Source: Thermoplasmata archaeon (lineage in GTDB: Archaea; Thermoplasmatota; Thermoplasmata; Thermoplasmatales; Thermoplasmataceae). From it: a stretch of DNA of 15,511 nucleotides. Below the pieces are notes generated by a model. It was not told the DNA's origin, ran no database searches, and was given only the letters and a program-made list of their open reading frames with translations. This document shows positions 6,252 through 13,988 of this stretch, one piece after another. The DNA is taken from positions 1-15,511 of the forward strand of contig JAKBQK010000175.1 of NCBI GenBank assembly GCA_021835265.1, written 5' to 3'. A program made the translations under genes and the position numbers. The number at the start of each line of letters is the position of its first letter. Within the stretch, counting starts at the first letter, position 1.

Positions 6252-9200
6252 ATGGTATTTTACAAGCATGGGCCAGATATCATGGGTAACGAATTTCTTT
6301 TTGTTTCCAATGATAAAATCTGGGTCGGAGATTTGAAAGATGGAAGCTCAAGGGTTGTAGTGTCAAATGAAGGTATAATAAATAATGCGAGATTTTCTCC
6401 AGACAGAAATAAGATAATTTTCAGATCGATGAGGGGCAAGGACGGATCACTGGCAGACCTGTATATGTATGACAGGGTTACAGGTATGGTGAAGAGGGTT
6501 ACTTTCCTTAACGGAAAAAGTGTACCAAGAAGGATGTTTACAGATGTTGCAGGCTGGAAGGGAGATGTACCAATTATTTCAACAGATGCAATGTCACCGT
6601 TTGGAGCTCTTACATTCTTCTATGAACTTGATACAGAAACACTAAATTTGAACCCTCTGAATCTTGGTCCAGGATCTCACATATTATTCCACGGAGATGA
6701 TGTGGTAATAGGAAGATATACATACGATATGCCACACTGGAAGGGTTATAAAGGTGGAACCAGAGGCGTTATCTGGTCAGGAAAGCTCAATGGAAAATTT
6801 AACAAAATAGTAGACCTGGATGGACACGTTTCCTCCCCATGTATCCATGGTGAAAAAGTGTTTTTTGTTTCCGATCATGAAGGCAATGGACAAGTATATT
6901 CCGTTGATGTAAAGGGTGGAAAATTAACGAAGCATTCTGATTTCAAGACCTATTATCCAAGGCATCTTTCATCGAATGGTGAGGTTCTGTTGTATTCCAT
7001 GGGAGGCGAATTATTTACATTAAATCCAGAAAAAAAGGAGGAAAAGAAAATTGAGGTAAGAATGGACTCAGGGATAACTTTTCCATCCTCGAAATTCCCG
7101 GATACCGCGAACTACCTGGAAGAATATACAATGAACGGAAAGGATGATACATATGGATTTGTCCTCAGGGGTAAAGGCATCATAACATCTGAAGAAATGA
7201 GTCCACAGTTGCAAATTCAATCACATGGAAGGGTAAGACTGATGAAGTTCCTTGATGGAAAAAGAGTCTCCTATGTAAGGCAGGATAAGGATGGGGAATT
7301 TCTATGCATATCTGAAATTTCAGACATTACGAAGCACACGCAGCTTGAAAGAAATATTGGACTGATAGATAACACGTTTCCTTCTCCTGATGGAAAGAAG
7401 ATTGCGGTTACAAATATTCTGTTTCAGCTTTATATGGTGAATATAGAGAATATGTCTTGTGATCTGATTGATGAAAGTGAGGCAGGAAAGATAAGGGATG
7501 TCGCATGGTCAAATGACTCAGGCAAAATTGCATATACATTCCCATATATGACAGGAGGTTTTGGGCAGAGGGACGGTTCCATTGTAAAAACAGTGGTGCT
7601 TGATAGAATGGAGAAGAAAGAAATAACAGAAAGAACGGCTAATGACTATTCACCATCCTTTGATCCTACTGGGTCTTATCTTTATTATCTTTCTGACAGA
7701 ACTTTTGATCCAGTAGAGGACAGGGCAACGTTCAACTACTCATTTCCCCTGATGACTAGAATATATTATATGAAGATCGATGGTGGAGACTTTTCACCAA
7801 CAGTCAGGATACCAGAATCAATGAGGCTGAAATCAGAAAGAGAGAATGAAGGATCATTTTCCGATTCTTTACCCATAGATTCTGGTAACTTCAATTCTCT
7901 TAGGGCCATAAAAGGAGGCTTGCTATACCTTTCATACAGGGCCGAAGGCTTGCTAAAGAATGCCGCATCGGGGAGACAGAGAGCTGGTAAACTTGTTTTC
8001 TTCAGCTTTGAAACAAAGAAGCCTAAGACTGTTGCGGAAAAGGTGCTTGATTTCAGAGTTTCAGTGGATGAAAAATCTGTGTTAATCAGAAAGGAAAAAA
8101 ATAAAGTTTTCAAGCTACAGGCAAAGGTTGCGAAGGAAATGGTGAGTGGTTTTGACGAGGAAAAGGAAATCCATCTCAAAGATCTGAAAATAAGGATAGA
8201 ACCTCTGGAAGAGTGGAAGCAGATGTTCAATGAGACATGGCTGCTGGCAACAAGCTTTTTCTGGAAGGAGGAGTTTGCAACAAAGAATGCACGGCAGATA
8301 TATGAGAAGTATGAACCTCTTGTTAGCAAGATCACCACAAGGTTTGAACTGTCTGAAATAATGAGAGAGATGCAGGGAGAGTTCAGAACGTCACATTCCT
8401 ATGAAACAGGTGGAGACTTCCTTTCTTCTGATGCCATACCCATAGGACATCTTGGGGCTGATTTTGAATTAAAAGGAAAGAAATACTACATAAAGAAAAT
8501 TTATCATGGAGATCTTTCAAATGAGAATGAAAAAAGTCCACTGCTCCCGGGGGGATTCATGGAGGGTGACCAGATTGTGTCCATTAATGGAGAGTCTCCT
8601 GGAACCGATGGAAAAACAATAGATGAAATATTACTTAACCTGCCTTCTGAGATAATCAGAATTGATGTCAAAACTCAGGAAAAAAAGGTATTTTCAAACT
8701 ACGTTAAGACAATTCCAGATGACAGATATCTCAGATACAGAAGCTGGGTTGAAGAAAACAGGAAGATGGTACACGAAAAAACTGGTGGGAAGGTTGGTTA
8801 TGTTCATATCCCAAACATGATGCTGGATGGTTTAGCAGAATTTTACAGGCTTTATACAAGGGAATTCAAGAAATTTGGTCTTATCGTTGACGTCAGGTTC
8901 AATGGAGGAGGCAATGTTTCACAACTTGTCCTTGAAAAGCTAATGCGGGAAAGAATAGCACTTACTCATCCAAGGATGGGTCAGGATTCTCCATATCCAT
9001 CCTATTCTGTTGAGGGGCCAATGATAGCTCTTACAAACGAAAATGCAGGGTCTGACGGGGATATATTCAGCCACTCCTTCAAGTTGTTAAGCCTAGGGCC
9101 ACTAATAGGTACCAGAACGTGGGGTGGAGTAATTGGAATAAGCCCTGAAAGAAGGCTGGCAGATGGTACTCAGGTGACTCAGCCAAGATTTGGGATGAAG

Positions 9201-9359
9201 TTCAGGGATGTTGGGTTTGGCGTAGAAAATTACGGAACGGATCCAACATATGAAGTGGAAATAAAACCTGAAGATTGGCATAGTGGAAAAGATCCACAGA
9301 TGGATCTTGCTCTTAGTAAGATCATGGAGATGATAAAACTGAGTGAAAAGAAGAGATGA
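6252..9359 (+). CDS. tri: Tricorn protease
   Basis: A large cytoplasmic serine peptidase (family S41) that forms hexamers and trims proteasome-derived oligopeptides to short peptides for aminopeptidases. At 1035 residues it is close to the roughly 1070-residue T. acidophilum enzyme. Order: six-bladed propeller (about 1-270), seven-bladed propeller (about 285-640), C1 helical domain (about 645-730), PDZ domain (about 736-815), C2 catalytic domain (about 825-1025). The catalytic tetrad is visible as S714-H715 in RTSHSYE, nucleophile S934 in NENAGSDGDIFS, and E992 in GFGVENYGTDP. Each is exactly 31 residues before its T. acidophilum equivalent (S745, H746, S965, E1023), so the catalytic half is co-linear. 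The S1-pocket Asp936 position appears to be Thr905 (ALTHPRMG). The start is supported by alignment of MVFYKHGPDIMG with the tricorn N-terminus and by the TATA box. The gene stands alone, divergent from the secreted protease. Confidence 0.97.
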   Translation: MVFYKHGPDIMGNEFLFVSNDKIWVGDLKDGSSRVVVSNEGIINNARFSPDRNKIIFRSMRGKDGSLADLYMYDRVTGMVKRVTFLNGKSVPRRMFTDVAGWKGDVPIISTDAMSPFGALTFFYELDTETLNLNPLNLGPGSHILFHGDDVVIGRYTYDMPHWKGYKGGTRGVIWSGKLNGKFNKIVDLDGHVSSPCIHGEKVFFVSDHEGNGQVYSVDVKGGKLTKHSDFKTYYPRHLSSNGEVLLYSMGGELFTLNPEKKEEKKIEVRMDSGITFPSSKFPDTANYLEEYTMNGKDDTYGFVLRGKGIITSEEMSPQLQIQSHGRVRLMKFLDGKRVSYVRQDKDGEFLCISEISDITKHTQLERNIGLIDNTFPSPDGKKIAVTNILFQLYMVNIENMSCDLIDESEAGKIRDVAWSNDSGKIAYTFPYMTGGFGQRDGSIVKTVVLDRMEKKEITERTANDYSPSFDPTGSYLYYLSDRTFDPVEDRATFNYSFPLMTRIYYMKIDGGDFSPTVRIPESMRLKSERENEGSFSDSLPIDSGNFNSLRAIKGGLLYLSYRAEGLLKNAASGRQRAGKLVFFSFETKKPKTVAEKVLDFRVSVDEKSVLIRKEKNKVFKLQAKVAKEMVSGFDEEKEIHLKDLKIRIEPLEEWKQMFNETWLLATSFFWKEEFATKNARQIYEKYEPLVSKITTRFELSEIMREMQGEFRTSHSYETGGDFLSSDAIPIGHLGADFELKGKKYYIKKIYHGDLSNENEKSPLLPGGFMEGDQIVSINGESPGTDGKTIDEILLNLPSEIIRIDVKTQEKKVFSNYVKTIPDDRYLRYRSWVEENRKMVHEKTGGKVGYVHIPNMMLDGLAEFYRLYTREFKKFGLIVDVRFNGGGNVSQLVLEKLMRERIALTHPRMGQDSPYPSYSVEGPMIALTNENAGSDGDIFSHSFKLLSLGPLIGTRTWGGVIGISPERRLADGTQVTQPRFGMKFRDVGFGVENYGTDPTYEVEIKPEDWHSGKDPQMDLALSKIMEMIKLSEKKR

Positions 9360-9376
9360 GTCTTTCATTTCTATGA

Positions 9377-9411
9377 TTTTTTTATTTGATTAGTTATTAA
9401 ACTATTTTTTT
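9377..9411 (+). terminator. Oligo-T terminator behind tricorn
   Basis: Two runs of seven T (9377-9383 and 9405-9411) lie 18 and 46 bases after the tricorn stop. Archaeal RNA polymerase terminates at such oligo-T runs without needing a hairpin. The minus strand has no comparable run here for the converging operon. Confidence 0.6.
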
Positions 9412-9419
9412 AAGCAATA

Positions 9420-10304
9420 TCAGATTCCTCTGAGAGCCAGTGCTATTATAAATCCTATTAGAACTCCAGTGTTCAGGAATGGCAATCCCGGGGCTGGCCT
9501 TTTTATGAAACTGAAGAGAATGAACATTGCTATTATGCCTCCAAGGAGGGGAAGTATGAAAAATGAAAGACTTGAAGTTGTTGCTCCGGAATAGAGGAAG
9601 GATGATATTACCATTACGTTAGGAATTGCTATATCTCCAAAACCTATCATTATTGCACCCCTCTCTCTTCCCTCTTCTCTTGGTATGTCTATGTCTGCAT
9701 CCTTCATATCAAAGTTCATGTTCTCCGGCACTATGAAAAAAAGTGGCATGTTTGAAGATGTTGTAGCTCTTGCAATATCAAGCATGTGTTTTGTCTTGTA
9801 AACAGCTATGTAATCATAAATGGCAAAGACTATCATTAGAACAATGGCTGCATAAAGCCCAAGATCTACACCCCAAATTGCTGCTAGACCTGCCGCGGTA
9901 AGAATCCCTGCAATATTTATTACAATCCAGTTCTGTTTGAAAAGGAGTAGATAAAGGAAAAGTACAGGTGTTCCAAAACTGAGAAAATAGTATTCAGGAT
10001 ATGTAATTGGAAGAAGTGCATAAAGAAGACTTGATACGATATAGATTACAAAAACCATGGATAATACAAAAATGATCCTGAGTATTCCAAGCCTCTTCTT
10101 CTTTGAGATATATAGAATCACAACAGACATTAATATAACTGCAACTATGAAATATATCACGTATCCAAATCCTGCAGAAGTATTCTGGCTTGGGTTTGTT
10201 GGACTAACGCTCTCCAGTTCGAGAGCCATAACGAGACCGATAAGAGAGGCTACCAGAAATAATACTGCAGTACCTATTTCAGTAGCAATTCTCCTGTTAA
10301 GCAT
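9420..10304 (-). CDS. Presenilin / signal-peptide-peptidase-like intramembrane aspartyl protease
   Basis: A membrane protease of the archaeal presenilin-homologue family (peptidase A22), which cuts transmembrane helices of substrates within the bilayer. At 294 residues it has about nine hydrophobic segments, as expected. The two catalytic aspartates are D164 in IYDYIAVY (the YD motif) and D224 in GFGDIAIPN (the GxGD motif). A hydrophilic, acidic loop (about 195-217) separates them. The PALP motif near the C-terminus appears in variant form as PAPGLP (270-275), just before the last helix. The ATG overlaps the topA stop by 8 bases (ATGCTTAA), and purine-rich AGGAAGAG lies about 8 bases upstream, so translation is probably coupled to topA in one transcript. 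It converges on tricorn. Substrates are unknown; signal-peptide remnants are a guess from the family name. Confidence 0.92.
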   Translation of the reverse strand: MLNRRIATEIGTAVLFLVASLIGLVMALELESVSPTNPSQNTSAGFGYVIYFIVAVILMSVVILYISKKKRLGILRIIFVLSMVFVIYIVSSLLYALLPITYPEYYFLSFGTPVLFLYLLLFKQNWIVINIAGILTAAGLAAIWGVDLGLYAAIVLMIVFAIYDYIAVYKTKHMLDIARATTSSNMPLFFIVPENMNFDMKDADIDIPREEGRERGAIMIGFGDIAIPNVMVISSFLYSGATTSSLSFFILPLLGGIIAMFILFSFIKRPAPGLPFLNTGVLIGFIIALALRGI

Positions 10305-12684
10305 TTTTTACACTCTTCCTGGCTTTTTTCTCCTTAGATGCAGATGAACCTGATTTCTTCACAGTTTTCTTTCTGGTTAATGGTTTTTTCACAGCAGTAC
10401 TCTTCACTTTCTCCATATCGGATTTTGACTTTTTATTACTTTCGCATGATATGTTGGGACACATTTCTCTTGATCCACTCCCGAAGGAAACGGATATTAT
10501 TGGAGCATGACAGTATTCACAAATTTTTCCTGTCATCTTAATCTCACCTTTTTGTGGAAGTGCATATGTTTGCCTGCATTTTGGAAAATTAGAACAGCCA
10601 AGAAATCTTTTTCCATATTTTGATTGTCTTATAATCATATGTCCACCGTCAAGTGGACAGAGACCGATGTCCTTCTTCTCTGTGTTGAATTTACATAATG
10701 GATCAATGCATAATTTTTCTGGAGATTGTCCCCTTCTTATAACAGTTACTACAGGTTTTCCACAAACCACACAGTTCTCTTCGGATGGCTTGATTAACCC
10801 CCTTATCTTGTGGTAGTAATCGATGCAGTTATCCCTCTCGCATCTGAACCTGATTGTGTCCCTGATCTTTATTGCCTGTATATTGGTTCCGTCTATGTTG
10901 CACTTACCTACAACAGTACCTGTTTCAAGTGCTCCACGAATTATATTTGCTATGGAATCCTTGTTATTTTCAAGCTCTTCTAAAACACTGGAAAGCATGT
11001 TTCTTGATGTTGAAACTACTGAATCCTTTGTTCTCTCCCCAGCTGCAATGTTGTTCATGAACGATTCGAGCTCTGCAGTCATGTCTGGCTCAGCTATCTT
11101 TGAATCCACTGTTGTGACCCCATCTATAAGAGATGAGCCAAGGGCCGTTGGTCTGACTGGATTTCCCTCAATAAACCCCCTGCTCTGGAGCTTATCAATA
11201 ATATCGTGTCTGGTACTCTTCGTTCCTAGATTCAGGTTTTCCATTTCCTTAATGAGCGAGGCCATATCAAATCTTGATGGAGGCTTTGTTTCTCCTTCCT
11301 CTATTCTCCAGTTTTCAGCCTTTACCTTCTCACCTTTCTCAAGATCGGGATGAAAGATGTCCTTGAACTTTCTATATGTATATATGGATAGCCATCCTGG
11401 ATCGACCACTCTGGTTCCATTTGTCTTAAAGTTATAATGGTCAATTTCTATCTTTGCTGACTTTACCTCTCGGGTACCCTCCCTGTAAAGTGTAGCCAGA
11501 AATCTCCTGGCTATGAGTTCATAGACCTTTGCTTCATCTGCTCTCAGGCTCCCACTTTTTGGAACCTCTGTTGGATAGATTGGCGGATGATCGGTCGCTT
11601 CCATTCTACCCCTGGAAGGTATTATTTTTTCCTGAGAAAGAACCATTTCTGCTTCCTTCTTCAATTCACTGTTTTTCAGTTTTTCTACCACTGACTTGAG
11701 GTTTATGCTTCTCTGATATACTGTATTATCAGTCCTTGGATAACTTATAAATCCTTTTACATACAGTGATTCGGCAATCTTCATAGCTCTCGAAGGCATA
11801 ACTCCTATTCTAGAAGCCTCTCTCATGAACTCTGTTGTGTTGAAGGGAGCAGGCTTGTAGATTCTTTCCATTCCCTTTTCAAACTCGTTTACAATTCCAT
11901 CCTTTCCTATAATATTTTCAAGGATTTCTCTTGCCCTTTTCTCATCGTTTATTCTGCCTTCTTCGTAGATACCGGTAAAAACGTCATCCTTGAGAAAGTC
12001 AACCTTAACTTCCCAGAACTTTTCCGGAACAAAGTTTTCTATCTCTCTTTCCCTCTTTACGATTAGCCCAAGAGTGGGTGTTTGCACTCTTCCTATGGAT
12101 AGGAAATTCTTACCTAGCCTGTTTGTTATAAGCGAGAAAAACCTTGTAAGAGCTGCTCCCCAGTAAAGATCAATCTCCTCCCTTGCAGCAGCTGAATCTG
12201 AAAGATTGTAATCCACATCTATAAAGTTTGCAAAAGCGTCCTTTATTTCCTTGCCTGTTAGAGCGCTGAACTTAGCCCTTTTGATTTCTCCATGGAAGGA
12301 TTTGTCCTTTTTAACAATATCCAGAGCTTCTGTACCTATTAATTCTCCTTCCCTGTCATAATCAGTAGCAATTATAACTCTTTTAATGCCTGCAGAAAGC
12401 GTTTTTAAGCTCTCATAGGCGGTCTTGTTTTTAACATTATGAATTACATTTGATGAAATAAGTTCTTTCAGATTTTCTAATTTCCAATCCTTGAGTGTTT
12501 TTGGAAAATCAATTTCCACAATGTGCCCACTCAGTGGAACCAGATAAAAACCACCAACCTCATTCTCATATTCTATGTAACTCAAACCCTTTGATCTTTT
12601 CTGTTTTGATTTACCATCGGATAGAAAATAGGCAATCCTTCTTCCTGCATCTGCTTTCTCTGAAATAATTAATGTATCTGGCAA
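10297..12684 (-). CDS. topA: DNA topoisomerase I (type IA)
   Basis: Relaxes negatively supercoiled DNA by cutting and passing single strands. Numbering from the start chosen here (795 residues): TOPRIM domain (about 1-150) with the metal-binding acidic motif TDYDREGE (D108, D110, E112); IGRVQTPTLGLIV (197-209); catalytic Tyr315 in FISYPRTDN; EATDHPPIYPTEVP; and LGTKSTRHDIIDKL (486-499). Four C-terminal zinc-ribbon-like modules follow (about 595-750). The second and fourth have four cysteines (CVVC/CIDPLC and CEYC/CPNISC). The first and third carry Asp where the second Cys is expected (CNIDG, CPLDGG). The protein ends in a lysine-rich tail of about 40 residues, likely a DNA contact. No ATG is available at the N-terminus. 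I chose TTG at 12682-12684 because MPDTLIISEKA matches the family start and the TATA box is about 28 bases upstream; TTG at 12694-12696 would add four residues but lies only about 16 bases from that box. Confidence 0.95.
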   Translation of the reverse strand: MPDTLIISEKADAGRRIAYFLSDGKSKQKRSKGLSYIEYENEVGGFYLVPLSGHIVEIDFPKTLKDWKLENLKELISSNVIHNVKNKTAYESLKTLSAGIKRVIIATDYDREGELIGTEALDIVKKDKSFHGEIKRAKFSALTGKEIKDAFANFIDVDYNLSDSAAAREEIDLYWGAALTRFFSLITNRLGKNFLSIGRVQTPTLGLIVKREREIENFVPEKFWEVKVDFLKDDVFTGIYEEGRINDEKRAREILENIIGKDGIVNEFEKGMERIYKPAPFNTTEFMREASRIGVMPSRAMKIAESLYVKGFISYPRTDNTVYQRSINLKSVVEKLKNSELKKEAEMVLSQEKIIPSRGRMEATDHPPIYPTEVPKSGSLRADEAKVYELIARRFLATLYREGTREVKSAKIEIDHYNFKTNGTRVVDPGWLSIYTYRKFKDIFHPDLEKGEKVKAENWRIEEGETKPPSRFDMASLIKEMENLNLGTKSTRHDIIDKLQSRGFIEGNPVRPTALGSSLIDGVTTVDSKIAEPDMTAELESFMNNIAAGERTKDSVVSTSRNMLSSVLEELENNKDSIANIIRGALETGTVVGKCNIDGTNIQAIKIRDTIRFRCERDNCIDYYHKIRGLIKPSEENCVVCGKPVVTVIRRGQSPEKLCIDPLCKFNTEKKDIGLCPLDGGHMIIRQSKYGKRFLGCSNFPKCRQTYALPQKGEIKMTGKICEYCHAPIISVSFGSGSREMCPNISCESNKKSKSDMEKVKSTAVKKPLTRKKTVKKSGSSASKEKKARKSVKNA

Positions 12685-12708
12685 TAGATATCCCAATGTA
12701 TTTTTATG

Positions 12709-12716
12709 ATATATAA
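12709..12716 (-). promoter_or_regulatory. TATA box of the topA operon
   Basis: The minus strand reads TTATATAT, about 28 bases upstream of the preferred TTG start. It predicts transcription starting close to that codon and serves topA and the downstream intramembrane protease. Confidence 0.5.
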
Positions 12717-12750
12717 TATTTTTTATTCAATCTTCTTATTTTAGGAAACA

Positions 12751-12758
12751 TTTAAAAT
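12751..12758 (+). promoter_or_regulatory. TATA box of the gnaD operon
   Basis: TTTAAAAT is centred about 25 bases upstream of the gnaD ATG, giving a leaderless mRNA. The divergent topA promoter lies about 40 bases away. Confidence 0.55.
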
Positions 12759-12779
12759 TAGAATGAAATATGATGATCC

Positions 12780-13988
12780 ATGGCAGGAAAGATAAAAGAG
12801 ATAGAAATATACAACGTAAGCGAAAAAACATCCGAAAAATCATCACCATGGAGTTCTACAATGATTATAGTCAAGGTTACAACCAGTGATGGCATAGTTG
12901 GATACGGTGAGGCACCAACAACCCTCATGACACTTCCAGTGAAGGAAAGCGCTGAAGAAGTTAAAAGAGTTTTTCTAAACAAAGATGTAAATGAGATTTA
13001 CAAAAACACAATGGAATTTTACAAGCATTCATTCTATCTGTCAAGGTCAATGGAAGCCACTTCTGCGCTAAGTGCAGTGGAGATGGCGTGCTGGGATATA
13101 GTTGGAAAGAGCTGTAAGGAGCCGGTTTACAATCTTCTCGGAGGTAAAATGAGGGACAGCGTTAGGGCTTACAGCAATGGCTGGTATTCAGACTGCGTTA
13201 CCGCTGATGATTTCGTGGACAAGGCAAAGGAAATTAGAAAGAAAGGTTTTGATGCTGTAAAGTTTGATCCATTTGGAAATAACTACGATACAATAAATAA
13301 GAAGGGACTGGAAAGTGCAGAGAATATAGTATCAGGCCTTAGAGAATCCTTTGGAGATTCCATGGATCTTCTAATTGAGTTTCACGGGAGATTCTCTATG
13401 GAAGCTGCGAAAAAGGCCACCCAGATTCTTGAGCCATATGACTGTTTCTTCTTTGAAGAACCTCTCCACCCTGAACTTGAAATGAGGCTCCCTGAACTGA
13501 GGAGTACTGTGAATACACCCATAGCACTTGGGGAAAGAGTTCTCAATGCAAGAGATTTTATGAGGAACATTGTTGAGGGAAAAGTGGATATAATTCAGCC
13601 TGATGTAACTAACTCAAGAGGAATTCTCGAATCTTTCAAGATAGCCACTATTGCTGATGCATGGGGAATTCCGGTGGCATACCATAACGCTTTTGGTCCC
13701 GTCCAGACTGCAGCTACCCTGAATCTCGATACCACGATTAATAATTTCATTATACAGGAGAGTTTTGAGGAATCATGGCCAGAATGGAAGAAAAAACTAC
13801 TTAAGAGTGGATATAAACTTGAAAACGGTCACTTTAAGCTATCAGGTAAACCCGGTCTTGGAATTGAAATGGATGAAAAGTCTTTAAAGGAACATATGGT
13901 TAATGGAATGGAACCGTTTGATCCAGAATCACCCCCGTGGGTAGTATCTGGTACATACGTAGGGGAGGGAACCGATGGAAAGCAATGA
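12780..13988 (+). CDS. gnaD: D-gluconate / D-galactonate dehydratase (enolase superfamily)
   Basis: Dehydrates gluconate, and probably galactonate, to the 2-keto-3-deoxy acid, the committed step of the archaeal non-phosphorylative or semi-phosphorylative Entner-Doudoroff pathway. The 402 residues match the Sulfolobus enzyme along their length: MIIVKVTTSDGIVGYGEAP, FYLSRSMEATSALSAVEMACWDI, LLGGKMRD, NGWYSDCVT, KFDPFGNNYD (K161). The three metal-binding acidic residues of the enolase superfamily are visible as E200 in LIEFHGRF, E226 (or adjacent E227) in FFFEEPLHP, and E252 in LGERV. D275 (QPDVTN) and H302 (YHNAFG) complete the active site. The C-terminal PGLGIE and PPWVV segments also fit. Substrate specificity between gluconate and galactonate cannot be read from the sequence. 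The first gene of a two-gene operon; its stop lies inside the next gene. Confidence 0.95.
   Translation: MAGKIKEIEIYNVSEKTSEKSSPWSSTMIIVKVTTSDGIVGYGEAPTTLMTLPVKESAEEVKRVFLNKDVNEIYKNTMEFYKHSFYLSRSMEATSALSAVEMACWDIVGKSCKEPVYNLLGGKMRDSVRAYSNGWYSDCVTADDFVDKAKEIRKKGFDAVKFDPFGNNYDTINKKGLESAENIVSGLRESFGDSMDLLIEFHGRFSMEAAKKATQILEPYDCFFFEEPLHPELEMRLPELRSTVNTPIALGERVLNARDFMRNIVEGKVDIIQPDVTNSRGILESFKIATIADAWGIPVAYHNAFGPVQTAATLNLDTTINNFIIQESFEESWPEWKKKLLKSGYKLENGHFKLSGKPGLGIEMDEKSLKEHMVNGMEPFDPESPPWVVSGTYVGEGTDGKQ
13962..13969 (+). promoter_or_regulatory. Shine-Dalgarno of the KaiC-like ATPase gene
   Basis: GGGGAGGG ends 5 bases before the ATG at 13975 and lies inside the gnaD coding region. It contains the GGAGG core complementary to the 3' end of 16S rRNA. 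It fixes the start of the downstream gene and contrasts with the leaderless first genes of transcripts in this window. Confidence 0.75.

Noticed and set aside
6682..6720. A Gly-Arg-Arg pair in T. acidophilum tricorn appears as Gly-Asp-Asp here (HGDDVVIGR)
   Set aside because: Two arginines of tricorn are reported to anchor substrate C-termini, but I could not reconcile their published numbering with this segment, so I make no functional claim.
7766..8338. 190-codon open frame antisense to tricorn
   Set aside because: It lies wholly inside the well-supported tricorn gene. Its translation is low in complexity (Ser/Phe-rich) and shows no recognisable motif, as expected for the shadow of a charged coding region.
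10823..11353. 176-codon open frame antisense to topA
   Set aside because: It is entirely within topA on the opposite strand, is Ser/Leu-rich and has no motif. I treat it as a shadow frame.
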